Source of the DNA: Leishmania mexicana MHOM/GT/2001/U1103
Lineage: Eukaryota > Euglenozoa > Kinetoplastea > Trypanosomatida > Trypanosomatidae
NCBI RefSeq assembly: GCF_000234665.1
Contig: NC_018324.1
Coordinates: 1,135,233 to 1,199,232, forward strand
Length of the DNA stretch: 64,000 nucleotides
Reading direction: 5' to 3'
In this document: one piece after another, positions 10,201 through 20,118 of the stretch
Layout of the letters: every line of letters begins with the position of its first letter
Position numbering within the stretch: the first letter of the stretch is position 1
Notes under the pieces: generated by a model
Told to the model about the DNA's origin: nothing
Seen by the model: the letters and a program-made list of their open reading frames with translations, nothing else
Database searches by the model: none
Made by a program: the position numbers and the translations under genes

Positions 10201-10686
10201 CTGTTGACCAACCGAGGCAGAACCCGCACTCCTGTTCGTCGCGTCGTTTGTCGCGTTGCCAGGCAGGGGAGTGGCACCGCCCTGAACGAAGTTCAAAGTT
10301 GTCACCGTGCTGGCGCCAGGCGCGCCGCTGTAAGCCGTAAATCCAAAGCCGGTGCGGCTCTCCGGTATTGGTGCTGTGACAGCCGTCGAGGCGCTATTGC
10401 GGTTTAGTCTGTGGAAACTGCCCGCACTGACACCCATACCCCCCTCTGGTGTGACTGCTGTTGCGGTGGGGCTGAAGGAAACGAGAGATGATGGCCGCCG
10501 AGCTCCTCCTCGGTCGGAGGTGGCTTCGTCATCCGTGGTCCTGTGAGGGTCGTTCAAGGCGACCCCACTGCCGTAAATGCGGTCCTGGCCCATGAGGCGT
10601 CGATTGACCGAGCAGAGCTGCTCGAGCTCCCCGAGCGCGGTCTCCCACTTCTGCAGGTGATCCTGCACCGACGGTGCACTACCCAT
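7249..10686 (-). CDS. Four-repeat phytochelatin-synthase-like (papain-fold) protein, probably non-catalytic
   Basis: 1,145 residues from ATG 10686; the frame extends 18 codons to a GTG, but ATG is preferred. After a disordered Ser/Thr/Gly-rich region (1-180) come four divergent copies of one domain, about residues 182-432, 444-658, 697-887 and 908-1112. Each copy ends in the pattern hydrophobic core, G-Y, beta strand, Asp, W/basic loop, helix, then a closing strand (HGFIRVFKK, GYLIFSKRG, GVLRVSRAA, GFVQFKRVA). This matches the C-terminal half of the phytochelatin synthase catalytic domain (family C83). The third-triad Asp is kept (D378, D626, D846, D1072), but by my alignment the catalytic His is Gln/Gln/Thr/other and the Cys site is not Cys. 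The start MGSAPS fits an N-myristoylation signal. Likely a structural or binding pseudo-enzyme; the family assignment is inference from remembered family sequence. Confidence 0.6.
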   Translation of the reverse strand: MGSAPSVQDHLQKWETALGELEQLCSVNRRLMGQDRIYGSGVALNDPHRTTDDEATSDRGGARRPSSLVSFSPTATAVTPEGGMGVSAGSFHRLNRNSASTAVTAPIPESRTGFGFTAYSGAPGASTVTTLNFVQGGATPLPGNATNDATNRSAGSASVGQQQSKHTRQQVLEIRKARMSLFRSYETENPDALTDLMQCSHFGAAAVALSYLLGGDANCKDRRRRVTLEDIFFATQSPLHMLHSGSPHLPIMTGIIREFLDVDNRFKGDYSLEAVHLDVSPTMGQVELGPNEVGDRQTRMQLPEFQRLITQDCEEETQAIRIVNYDPYVLEQAMLVDAFEDEDELNSPLATSVLGPNPHHMERQYSPRNEGAYAVVVDVRNAVQLMVTIAEGVVNDSLHVKLKEVPVASLFKAMMTAKEGHRAHGFIRVFKKELNPEFTTDEIKTFWTPELLSGKVLGTTQLGTNAVAISHHISPHIVGVAWAMHLLAGVRPGTHGYGNGLPVSDIIRTMKLPAEVFVDGVLPLEQVYEYAAGYVQRSKRDVDVHLYPVLTKIFREDAVPTISVFDLESILINVKDANVDPECPEHVMVIMYNACVAHNVLYIVEEPQWCVLAGYDQEMQTAVLIDAHPKTFSHTWSCPLDRLHKAMTGNGYLIFSKRGTNPASRRVGAPATMAPTVESRLELVERQHELNSSWEGKTAFAVPKAFTFPSLPVMPTMVAMTCTRLGVPTTFDDVVQRLPFEISALVIRNLTLEIMHVCLTQYLRVVGLQDEVQVKAYHGESNADGLLTLQLPQLEELIQTSLDGNHLLLLHFDASHLLVNGASHPFGTLGMVVGYDAGLGSVRVADANPNSFLREWSAPLLEVFESVLDSDVTRKQRTRGVLRVSRAAAPSAAAGPVFAPPCSRPFRLELLPVLNVFLVSPSPHFQGMSFAFSQLGYYYSPEEIFYEAYLKTMDDQRRRGSQAFAWRDVEVSLSIINKKIDASFMAEGCRKFLESRNGHQSGTQETISVQVLEDIDVDEELDELLEKSTRSSDTVLLLNYDVLRTHQLSNLGRSVAIVKSYNKEKQLVELWDAEYAVFGLSFVVTKQQLVEMGDLENVGSSPYGFVQFKRVAAGAAPKKLGLMSAPSTLEEEAELEAAATAAEVR

Positions 10687-11593
10687 GCTTGCCGTGTCGT
10701 TTCTGATGTCAACAGGGGGAGGGAGGGAGGGGTTGGCCACCGAGCAGAGAGCAGGAAAGAGAGACTATCGCCGTCTCTGTGCAAGTACGCATGCGCACGC
10801 AGTGGTCGTGGTGGTGACCTCCACGAGGCCAAAAATAGAAACTGAAAATATATAAACAAGAGACGACAGTAAAACGCCGTAGTAACTGCGCTTGCCGTTC
10901 TGTGTGTGTGTGTGTGGGTGTGCGGTGATGTTGCACCCTTCTGCGGTGTCACGAGAATGACGTTCAACTGAGTGACAGTGCGCATGCAGGCACAGAGAGA
11001 TGTGATGCAGCGGACGGTGGGGGAGGGGGTAGGCATGCCCACCCAGCCACAACACCGTTGGAGAGGTCAAAGACCAAAGCAGTAACGCCGACAGGAAATA
11101 CAGAACCAGGGACACAGAAGTGGAAGGTCAATACGGAAGAAGAGATGCGAGACCACTTCGTCAGGAGCGACAGAGGGCGAAATATGCGAAGAGATCCAGA
11201 GGGTGAGCAAGCTGAAAGCAGCGCACTGCAGTGGTGTGACAGCTATCGATGAATGTGACGATACCAATGACAGGGGTGTCCTATTTCTCTGTTTGTGCCG
11301 GAGGCGACACTGCGACACACCACTAAAGGGGTTTTCTCCTTCTTACCCCCCCCCTCCTCTGCTTGGACTTGACTGCACCACAAGCAGCAGGCGCACAGGA
11401 GCAGATTAACAACACACAAAAAAGAGTACACCAAACACACAAATACGCGGACGCCCCAGAGAGAGAGCGAGACAGTGGGCGCGTAATGGGGGTGGAAAAG
11501 CGGAGATAGAGAGGGGGATGGGCATCCCAGAGCGGGAGCTGACCGAAAAGGGTGATCTTCACCACAGCGCCGCTCCTTGTGCCCTTCGCTCCC
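10687..11593. other. Intergenic spacer
   Basis: Contains a (GT)n run near 10901-10920, and an A/G-rich stretch upstream of the PCS-like gene that is a pyrimidine tract in the sense direction. No convincing gene seen. Confidence 0.5.
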
Positions 11594-11872
11594 TCAGCAG
11601 CACTTACTATCGTCACACTCTACGAGAGCACTCAGCACTTGAGCGATGATATTGGTGTGCTCACTTGTGGACAACGCAGTGTCCGTGCTGCGACCTTTGC
11701 CGAATTGCTTACAGAGCGCCTCCTCCTCTCTCGAGAGAGCTTCTGTGTCCTCCTGCATATAGTTGAGGTCCTGCTGCAGCTTGGTGAGTGTGGCCTTGGC
11801 CGCCTCTACCTCTTGCGCATTGCGGGCACGCAGCGCATCAAGTTGAGCTTGCAACTCGGCTACGGTGCTCAT
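11594..11872 (-). CDS. Small coiled-coil protein, hypothetical
   Basis: 92 residues from ATG 11872 (the frame runs six codons further to a GTG). Residues 3-57 are a near-perfect amphipathic helix rich in Ala, Leu, Gln, Glu (LQAQLDAL, KLQQDLNYMQ, EALSREEEAL), a clear coiled coil. The C-terminal part (60-92) is Ser/Thr-rich with a short helix and ends DDSKCC; the terminal cysteines could be lipidated, but no standard CaaX box is present. I do not recognise the family. Third-position GC and absence of low complexity separate it from the surrounding spacer. It is probably a small subunit of a larger cytoskeletal or trafficking complex, but nothing in the context proves this. Confidence 0.7.
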   Translation of the reverse strand: MSTVAELQAQLDALRARNAQEVEAAKATLTKLQQDLNYMQEDTEALSREEEALCKQFGKGRSTDTALSTSEHTNIIAQVLSALVECDDSKCC

Positions 11873-14800
11873 CGGTTCGTTCGTCGTCACGGTGTACCTT
11901 CAGACTTCTTCTTTTTGTTGTTAATTTTCAATGAAGGCCACGTAGGGAAGGGGGTGAAAGGCAATCTGAAGAAATGCGAATGGAATACGAGATGAGTGGC
12001 GTTGTGTGTGGGTGTGTCTGTGGGGAGGTGTGGGTGTGCGTGTGCAGCTGCAGTGCAGCGCGAGGCGGCAGGACGTAAGGCACGAGGAAAAAGACGGCCA
12101 GTGAAAGGGAGAGGATGTGGCCCGAGAGGGTGTCTAAAAAAAAGCAGTGGTACACCCATGAGGCTCATGCATAGCAGTGAGTCGAAAGGCACCTCGGCAC
12201 ATGCATTGGAGCCACTGCAAGCAGCAGTGCAGGGAGGCGGTCACCTTCAAAGGAGAGCATGCAAGCCACTGTTCATGGAGTCACTCCGTCCTCCCTCCTG
12301 CATGCTACTACGCATGCGAGCTTCTTTACCCACGTAGAAGCTCTACAAGAAACGGCGATGAAGCGGAAAAAGCAGTGCTGCACCCTAGAGAGGCGTCGAC
12401 ACCTCCATCCCATCTGAGCACACACAGAGAAGGATACCTTCGCAGGCGCAGACCACGCCACACCCGAGCGAGCACAAGAGGAAACGCGTCCTTCCAACGC
12501 ACACGAAAACCTGTAAGCAACCGGCGAAACTGTCTAGTCCTCGGAATACGGCCGCCGTCGTGGCACTCGATGGCCGCCACGGCCCGTTCTCGCCTCCCTC
12601 CAAATACGCCTTTCTTCTCACCCCTCCTCGAAGTCCCTACACGTCAGATGAGTCGAGGTTATTGATAAAGCTTGTTTTCACGTACGTCTCCCCCTGCCAT
12701 ACGGAGTATACGCACCCGGGCACACACGGAAAAAAACACGAGTGTGCATGCGTGCGTATGCGTGTATGCCAGAGCGTATCTAAAGGTGTCCTAAGCGTAT
12801 CGTTGTTCATCGTGTAGAAGGGAGGAGGAGGAGGAGGGGGAGGAAGGCAAGCAGTGAAGAGGGTGTGATGTGATTGTCCGTGGGCAACGACACCTCGACA
12901 CCGCAACTCAAGCACAGGAAGGCTCTGGCAGCACTGCACCGGCCTCGTCGTGATACACACGCAGAGAGAGAGATACATGTGGACACACAAGCAACCACCA
13001 AACGGCAACATCTCAGATCACTGCACTTAGCGACGAAGGTATGAAGAACGGAGAGAGGGGGAAGGGTGCGAGCAGGAGAGAGGGAGAGGCAGGCAGAAGA
13101 CGTTTCTTCCTCTTCCACGTGCCCCTCACCGCTCATCCCCTCGTGCCCCCCGCCCTCCCCTCACGAAACCGACCTCTCCGCTTGGAAATGTGATCTTCCC
13201 CACACGCGCAGACATAGCCCAGCGTACCACACTTTGCATGGTCGCAGAACCTCACACACGCACACAAGCACACGTGCTCACCGACCCAATTAGAGACTCG
13301 GAGCGCCACGGGCGCCCGTGCCCTTGTTACGGGGAGAGGGAGAGACAAAGACGGGAAATGGCCACAAGGAGAGGAGGCAGAAAGAAGAGGACACGTGGAC
13401 AACGGGTGCATGCGGAGAAGGATTGCATGACAGCGTGTATGGTTGAGAGGGACTTGAGTGGACATGTAGGTCTCCACCATTTCCCCATCAGCAGGGGTGA
13501 GTGGGGAGAGTGAGGGAGCCAGGGCCTTCTTGAGTATTCTTGTAGCATCTGCAGCAGATTCAAAGTGCTGTGGTACTGTGAGGGCGTGCAGTGCAGTCTC
13601 AGCAAAGCCTGCAAGTTAGAAGTAGGGGGCGGGGAGGCGACGGCGACCCAGCAAGCACACGTGCTCGTGCTACCGCAAGCGCAACCGACTACAGTGTCCG
13701 CCACTGTCCCTTACATTTTGCCCGCTTGTTTAAAGTTCTTTTGTGTTTTCTGAAGTGCGTTTCGCACCGAGTGGTGGGTTAGCCCCGTATGTTGTACAGA
13801 TAGTGAAACATTCGTAGGAGAGATCGAATCACATGAGGAACACACACACACACACAGAACGAGTCATCGTTAAAAGTGCCTGCGTTCCAATAAGTGTGTA
13901 TGTGTGTGCGCGGAATGGGGCAAAAAAAGAAGAGGAGCGCATCACACGAGCACCAACAGAGCGTGCATGTGTACTGGGGCAAGACCGACGATACAAGCGC
14001 AGACAAACATCACCAAAGAAAACCCCACCAAGACCAGCAACGCGGAAGTGGGCAGAGAACCCACGGGAAACACAAAGCAAAGGAGAGGGCAGACAAGCTC
14101 ACATGAACACATCCGAAGGAAGAACGGCACACAGCAAACAACAATCGTAAAGATATATCTTCCCTCCCTCTCCCCTTTCCCGCACGCACACACGACAAGA
14201 CACATGCAAAACGACGGAGCCTCATAACCGCAAGACACAGACACAGACACAGACACACACACATACACAAAGGGAAGGGGATAAAGGAGGTACGTACGCA
14301 CATGCACAGACATCCAAAGAACCACTCCCACGTACGTCGTCCAAAACCGGCGGTCGCCTCACATGGCCGATCAACGCAAACCATGGAAGCATACATACGG
14401 GCAGAACAAGAGACGGAAAACATGACGAGAGCCGATCGATACATCAACCCGAACGAGAATGGCAACGAAAGCAGAACACCAGGACACACGAAAAGAAACG
14501 CGAAGGCACAGAAGACGTAAAGGCAGGAGAGGTGTGTGTGGGGGGGGGCGATACCTGTACATCGAATCACGCGCTCCCTGACACCTAAGTGAGAAAGAAA
14601 AAAAAGGATTACATTCGCGAGGGGAGACTTATGATGATGTGGAGGGAGAACGGGGACGTGTGTGTGTGTCCGTCGGTGGGGAGGAGGAGTGGTGCGGAAG
14701 CAAAGCGAAGGCGATCATGTCGCTCGCACCTCCACGGTGTATGACGACAAGGAAGAAAATGGACCACGAGAACAGGCGAGTCGATCAAGTCATACGGGGA

Positions 14801-15411
14801 CACACATACAAGCGGGAAAAAGAAAAAAGCGTCGCACACGGTTTACGCACAGCCACGTGAACGAGTACATAAGCATATATACATGGACGTGCCACTAGAC
14901 AAAGATAGAAAAATAGATACACGGTATCTTGAGTAAAGAAGGGATTGGGGGGAAGACTACTGTGCACACGCCCACTATCCAGGCAACCCGAGGCGGCACT
15001 CAAGACGTGGGGAAGGAAGAGGGGGGTGGGTGGGCGGCAAATAAAAGTGCAAGGAAACGCACCCACACAACGAGTTATGTCTCTTATGGACTACGATGAG
15101 GTACACTCAAACATGGGCACCGAGGTACACATACATACACACATTTAACACCGACTACCAATGTAATACGCACGCCCGGTGTTTTCTTCCTCTCCATCTG
15201 GCACCCACCCACACACACACACACACACGTACAGATACATCATCCTGCACGCACGGAGAGAGAAAGCGTAGAGACTGATGCGGTGGGGGAGGGGGGTTGG
15301 TAGGAATGAGAACGGCAAGAATAACGTCCGCAAGAAAAGAGCGCACACACATAAAGGAAAAAGCGAACAAACAAAACAGCATCCACCAGGTTGCAGAGAG
15401 CCTACCGGCGA
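11873..15411. other. 3.5-kb spacer without recognisable gene
   Basis: Very long spacer. Left part (about 12140-12660) is of ordinary complexity; the rest is dominated by microsatellites: (CA)n at about 13839-13856, an ACACAG-type run at about 14235-14262 and (CA)n at about 15210-15229. Purine-rich blocks on + correspond to pyrimidine tracts in the transcript. Both strands have only short, biased open frames. It probably holds a long 3' UTR of the SPRY gene and the 5' region of the coiled-coil gene. Confidence 0.5.
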
Positions 15412-16194
15412 CTAGTAGAGGCATTCGAACGCATGGGCTGGCTCGACAAAGGCACCCATGCACCCACTCTCGATGCTGCGATTGGCCATGTCACACCCGG
15501 AGATGCCCACACAGGGGTATACAGTGTTGCCCTTTAGCCCACTTTGCTCATCCAGCATCATGCCCACGTACTTGCCGTTCATAAACATTTGCACCGCGCC
15601 GGCGTTGGTGTCCACTACAAAGGAGGCAACGCCGCCGCTGATGGGCACGAAAAGACGCCAGAAACTGTGCTTCTCGACGCCGTTCACGAACACTTTCGAG
15701 GTTTGTAGATCCATATAGGCCTCCCAAGGCTTGCTAGGCGGCGTAGGAACGGCGCCAATGGCCTGCAGAAAGCTCGGTTGCGCCAGGTTTTGGTCCAGCA
15801 GCGGCTCACTTCTCTCCGCGTCCATCGCAACAGCCTTGCCGAACTCTATATTCTGCAGATCTTCATCGTTGGTGTAAACGCAGCTGGTGCAGAAGCCGAC
15901 ACGACTGTTGTCGGTGTTGATGCGGTAGGAGAAGAGGTACTTGCCTGTGTTTGGCCGCATCGCGAGATCGCCAATGACAGGGCGGTACGGCAGCTCACCA
16001 CCGCCCTTGTGCCAAACGCTGTTGCCCTTGATGGTGTAGATGGGGCAGGCATGAGCCCAATCAAAGGTCACGCTTGTGACGCTCGTCGGCGTGGCAGGTA
16101 CATAGGGGCTTGGCGCACCGTCCTCTATGGACTTCTGCGTATCGCTCAGCCGGTGGCTCGAGAAGGGCTTCTTGACTGCAGGCATCCGAAACAT
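15412..16194 (-). CDS. SPRY/B30.2-domain protein
   Basis: 260 residues from ATG 16194 to TAG. Almost the whole protein is one beta-rich domain (about residues 45-255). The hallmark region is GVASFVVDTNAGAVQMFMNG, followed by KYVGMM and then NTVYPCVGISG: in SPRY domains this is the strand pair around the F-x-NG-x motif and the YPxV strand. SPRY domains are protein-binding modules in E3 ligases, RanBPM/CTLH and ASH2 complexes. No partner domain (RING, TRIM, LisH) is fused here, and the N-terminal 40 residues are Ser/Thr/Pro-rich and probably disordered. Function therefore limited to peptide/protein recognition; the partner is unknown. Long spacers on both sides give no functional clue. Confidence 0.8.
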   Translation of the reverse strand: MFRMPAVKKPFSSHRLSDTQKSIEDGAPSPYVPATPTSVTSVTFDWAHACPIYTIKGNSVWHKGGGELPYRPVIGDLAMRPNTGKYLFSYRINTDNSRVGFCTSCVYTNDEDLQNIEFGKAVAMDAERSEPLLDQNLAQPSFLQAIGAVPTPPSKPWEAYMDLQTSKVFVNGVEKHSFWRLFVPISGGVASFVVDTNAGAVQMFMNGKYVGMMLDEQSGLKGNTVYPCVGISGCDMANRSIESGCMGAFVEPAHAFECLY

Positions 16195-16972
16195 TTTCTT
16201 GCAAGGAAGGATCGAGCAAAGTGGAGGGTTAACGAGACCGGGACGGCGAAAACAGGCGTTGAGTTATACAGAGAGCGAGCGGGCGATCAAAATCATTTGT
16301 TCACTGTGATGGTGATGCTTGACGAAGGGAGCAGTCTCTTAAGCCTGCCCCTTTCCCTTGGAAATTCGTATGCGCACTCCAGCGCCTCAGCTCAAGCCCT
16401 TCGTGTATGCTCGTATCTCGTGTCGTCGGCTTGCCACCGCCCCACTGCAGCGAGGAAGACGTCTATCAGGAGAGGGAAACGGTGGGGACGTGTGGAGCAA
16501 GGAGGGGACGAGAGAGGGAAAGGTGGCGTGTATGTCCGTCAGACAGGCACGAACGCAGCGAAAGAAAACTAACTACGTCTCGCTCTTTTTTTCCTTTTTC
16601 GTTTGTGACACTCCTCCGTTTTGTGTGTGCGTGTGTGTGCGTGCGTGTGTGATGGAGCAGACGATGTTTGGTCTGCCTTGCGCGCACACGAGGAGAGAAG
16701 GCAACGTGGCTGTTGGCGGGAAGAAAATGAGGTACGTGGGAGGGGGAGCTGTTCAATGGAGGAGCAGGTGTACGAACAGTGAAGCACCCCCACAAAAAAA
16801 AAGCAAAGGCGAAAGCAGGAAGTAGCTGCAAGGTGGTGGTGGGAGAGGGGAGGGTGCAAAGAGGTTTGTGATTGCAGCTGTGCCGTGATGCTGTCCAAGC
16901 GTATGCTCGCTGGTACGTGGACGTACACATATGTGTGTTTCCGGGACAGTAGAGCGAAAAACGACGAAGAGT
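16195..16972. other. Intergenic spacer
   Basis: Contains T-rich and (GT)n sequence at about 16585-16655 and an A-run near 16794. No gene seen. It ends where the S24 tandem duplication begins. Confidence 0.5.
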
Positions 16973-18162
16973 TGACAGGCATTGCACATGAAGGGTGAGA
17001 ACACATCAGCCTGGAGCGCGTGCTGCGACTCACGGCATACATGCGTGCGTGGGCCGGTGAGCCACTACACTGCCTCCTCTGCCGCGGCACCCCGAAAGCG
17101 CGTTGCACACCACCGTGCTCCTCTCCCTCCAATTCGGCTCTTTTGCTCAGCTCGCTCTCGCCGAGGGCGAGCAGCTGCTGGCGTGTTGGTGCTGCCAGAC
17201 ACCACGTCTCCCAGGCGACGTGGAGGGCATCTGCGTGTCTGTCTGCTGCTTTGGGGGTCAAATGACATGGAGAGAGCAAAACAAAACCAGAAAGAACAGG
17301 AGAGGAGGAGAAATCAAAGAGAAGGGAACCTCAGTGTCTGCCAAGGCTACTGTGACTGCTGCGGGCGTAGCAGAGATCTGCACACACACACACGCGCACA
17401 CACATCCTAACGGACCCCCTCCACCCACCCACCCACACCCATTGCCTTCGGAAGACTCGCCATCACGCAGCGATATACAGGCAAGGCATGGCCACCAGAT
17501 CACCCAGAGAAACTGGAGTGACTGGCAGGTTGCGCGCGTGTGCGTGTGGGAGAAGTAGGCACAAGGGAGAAGAGTCAGGGAGAGAGTAGAGGCGAGGTGC
17601 AAAGTGTGTGTAGCTGTGGCACGGCGCCTTACTTCTTCTTGGCCACCTGCTTGCCCTTCGCCTTGCCGCGCAGCTTCTTGTTGCGGTTGCGACGCTCCTT
17701 CACCGACTTGCGGGCCGGCAGGCGAGCCTTGCCGAAGCCCATGCGGGTCTTGCGGTAGTTGGGCTCGAAGCGCTTCAGGGACGCGAGGTCGTCGTAGATC
17801 AGACCGAAGCCGGTGGTCTTGCCGCCGCCGAACTTCGTCTTGAAGCCGAAGAGGGACACCTGGCTCGCATCCGGCACCTTGTAAAGCACGGCCAGCTTCT
17901 TGCGGATCAGCTGCGTCGGCACGGTACCACACCAGTGCGGGTGGTTCACCTCCACGATGAACTGCTTGCGGTTGAGCAGCTTGTTCACCTTGAACTGGGA
18001 GGTACGGATAGACACCTCAGCCTTCTTCTTTTGAAAGACCATGATTCCTACTGTAATCCTCTTCTACGCATGCGGAGGCGAGGCAAAGGCGTGTTTCGTG
18101 GATGTGATTGGCAACGGATGCGATGAGGGGGTGAGGGCAGGGAGGGGGAGTGGGAAGGAAAT
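16973..18162. repeat. Tandem duplication, copy A (contains RPS24)
   Basis: 1,190 bp nearly identical to 18237-19426 (offset 1,264). By eye I find only about three differences, near 17037 (c/t) and 17135-17136 (gg/aa), all outside the coding region. The unit carries the S24 3' UTR (with a (CA)n run at about 17383-17403), the coding sequence and its 5' processing signals. It stops abruptly at 18162. Confidence 0.95.
17629..18042 (-). CDS. RPS24: 40S ribosomal protein S24 (eS24), copy 1
   Basis: 137 residues from ATG 18042; typical eS24 length (about 130). Structural component of the small ribosomal subunit in the cytosol. Recognisable family features: an N-terminal strand region with KVNKLLNRKQF and VEVNHP, the central KKLAVLYKV and GFKTKFGGGKTTGF with the GFG-x-YDD segment, then the basic Lys/Arg-rich tail ending in KGKQVAKKK. 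The protein is identical to that of copy 2 at 18893-19306. Both copies have the same flanks, including a pyrimidine tract and AG acceptor just upstream, so both should be expressed as separate mRNAs. Duplicated ribosomal protein genes are a usual way for trypanosomatids to raise expression without promoter control. Confidence 0.97.
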   Translation of the reverse strand: MVFQKKKAEVSIRTSQFKVNKLLNRKQFIVEVNHPHWCGTVPTQLIRKKLAVLYKVPDASQVSLFGFKTKFGGGKTTGFGLIYDDLASLKRFEPNYRKTRMGFGKARLPARKSVKERRNRNKKLRGKAKGKQVAKKK

Positions 18163-18892
18163 GGTAGTAGCGATAGTGGCGCAGAGCAGCGCGTCATGGA
18201 GGGGAGAGGAACTGACGTGCTCGAAGGGTATTTGCGTGACAGGCATTGCACATGAAGGGTGAGAACACATCAGCCTGGAGCGCGTGCTGCGACTCATGGC
18301 ATACATGCGTGCGTGGGCCGGTGAGCCACTACACTGCCTCCTCTGCCGCGGCACCCCGAAAGCGCGTTGCACACCACCGTGCTCCTCTCCCTCCAATTCA
18401 ACTCTTTTGCTCAGCTCGCTCTCGCCGAGGGCGAGCAGCTGCTGGCGTGTTGGTGCTGCCAGACACCACGTCTCCCAGGCGACGTGGAGGGCATCTGCGT
18501 GTCTGTCTGCTGCTTTGGGGGTCAAATGACATGGAGAGAGCAAAACAAAACCAGAAAGAACAGGAGAGGAGGAGAAATCAAAGAGAAGGGAACCTCAGTG
18601 TCTGCCAAGGCTACTGTGACTGCTGCGGGCGTAGCAGAGATCTGCACACACACACACGCGCACACACATCCTAACGGACCCCCTCCACCCACCCACCCAC
18701 ACCCATTGCCTTCGGAAGACTCGCCATCACGCAGCGATATACAGGCAAGGCATGGCCACCAGATCACCCAGAGAAACTGGAGTGACTGGCAGGTTGCGCG
18801 CGTGTGCGTGTGGGAGAAGTAGGCACAAGGGAGAAGAGTCAGGGAGAGAGTAGAGGCGAGGTGCAAAGTGTGTGTAGCTGTGGCACGGCGCC
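18043..18892. other. Spacer between the two S24 genes
   Basis: Made of the 5' signals of copy 1, a unique 74-bp link (18163-18236) and the duplicated 3' region of copy 2, with a (CA)n run at about 18647-18667. No other gene seen. Confidence 0.7.
18064..18163 (-). promoter_or_regulatory. Predicted spliced-leader acceptor and pyrimidine tract, RPS24 copy 1
   Basis: In the sense direction, a long C/T-rich tract (opposite about 18125-18163) is followed by the first AG, whose complement is ct at 18064-18065. This would leave a 5' UTR of about 21 nt before the ATG. The same arrangement occurs in copy 2 (ct at 19328-19329). Inference from the general kinetoplastid rule that the first AG after a pyrimidine tract is used. 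Confidence 0.5.
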
Positions 18893-19426
18893 TTACTTCT
18901 TCTTGGCCACCTGCTTGCCCTTCGCCTTGCCGCGCAGCTTCTTGTTGCGGTTGCGACGCTCCTTCACCGACTTGCGGGCCGGCAGGCGAGCCTTGCCGAA
19001 GCCCATGCGGGTCTTGCGGTAGTTGGGCTCGAAGCGCTTCAGGGACGCGAGGTCGTCGTAGATCAGACCGAAGCCGGTGGTCTTGCCGCCGCCGAACTTC
19101 GTCTTGAAGCCGAAGAGGGACACCTGGCTCGCATCCGGCACCTTGTAAAGCACGGCCAGCTTCTTGCGGATCAGCTGCGTCGGCACGGTACCACACCAGT
19201 GCGGGTGGTTCACCTCCACGATGAACTGCTTGCGGTTGAGCAGCTTGTTCACCTTGAACTGGGAGGTACGGATAGACACCTCAGCCTTCTTCTTTTGAAA
19301 GACCATGATTCCTACTGTAATCCTCTTCTACGCATGCGGAGGCGAGGCAAAGGCGTGTTTCGTGGATGTGATTGGCAACGGATGCGATGAGGGGGTGAGG
19401 GCAGGGAGGGGGAGTGGGAAGGAAAT
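18237..19426. repeat. Tandem duplication, copy B (contains RPS24)
   Basis: Second copy of the 1,190-bp unit at 16973-18162. The 74-bp link 18163-18236 between the copies is unique. Near-identity that includes the spacer points to recent duplication or gene conversion. Confidence 0.95.
18893..19306 (-). CDS. RPS24: 40S ribosomal protein S24 (eS24), copy 2
   Basis: 137 residues from ATG 19306, identical in protein sequence to copy 1 (17629-18042). It is the upstream, first-transcribed member of the pair. All eS24 features noted for copy 1 are present, including the glycine-rich GGGKTTGFG loop and the C-terminal basic tail. The spacer divergence begins only beyond 19426, so the 5' processing region is shared with copy 1, whereas the more distant upstream sequence is unique. 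Confidence 0.97.
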   Translation of the reverse strand: MVFQKKKAEVSIRTSQFKVNKLLNRKQFIVEVNHPHWCGTVPTQLIRKKLAVLYKVPDASQVSLFGFKTKFGGGKTTGFGLIYDDLASLKRFEPNYRKTRMGFGKARLPARKSVKERRNRNKKLRGKAKGKQVAKKK

Positions 19427-20118
19427 AGTTCGAGAAGACGAAGCACTGGAATGATCCACGAAGATGGAAGGAGGCGGGTGTGGAGTAAGATAAGCGGGCA
19501 TCAATCGTGGATTGAGGTCGTCGACGGCGTTGCCAACGTCTTTCGCCTCCCCAGCCGAGGTGAGATTCGCCCATAGTGACCAGAGCGCTGATCATCGAAG
19601 AGGACGAGGAGGGACGAGCAGCCACACGGCCGCATGGAAAAGAAACGTTTTCATCTCCTGTCGCGTGGACGCCTCACACCCAGGAGATACCTCTCGCGAA
19701 AATGGTTGCAGGCGTAGGCACGGGGGTGAGGAGGGCATCGTCGGTGGCACCAAAGTCGCACGATCATCACACACTACAGGGCCATCCCCCTTCCACACCT
19801 CCATGGCCTCGCTACCGTGCCCATGGTGAGCATCTGCATGCCTATACGTAGTTCTCATGGTGTACGTCACCTCCTTTTCGTTTGTGCGCTTCCACTGCTG
19901 GAGCTGTTGCATCTTGTCCATGACGACGCGACTAAACAGCGGCTTCCATTGACAGCAACGGGCTACGGCAAACAGCCTGGAGACCTGCGTACACCCACCC
20001 ATACAAGGAGAAGAGAAGACGCCGGAGTAAGTCCATATCCAATGGGCTTTACATGCTGAACACTTTACATCAAAAGAGAACGCGGAAAAAAAGGGGTGAA
20101 CAGAGAAGAGGACGTGCG
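19307..20118. other. Intergenic spacer
   Basis: Ordinary-complexity DNA between the S24 pair and the CFAP65-like gene. A 136-codon minus-strand frame at 19592-20002 begins with ATG (MGGC...) but its composition is irregular, with no domain, and I do not accept it as a gene. No other feature seen. Confidence 0.5.

Noticed and set aside
19592..20002. 136-codon minus-strand ATG frame beginning MGGC
   Set aside because: Starts with a possible acylation motif, but the rest is irregular with no fold pattern, and the region behaves like spacer. Kept as spacer.
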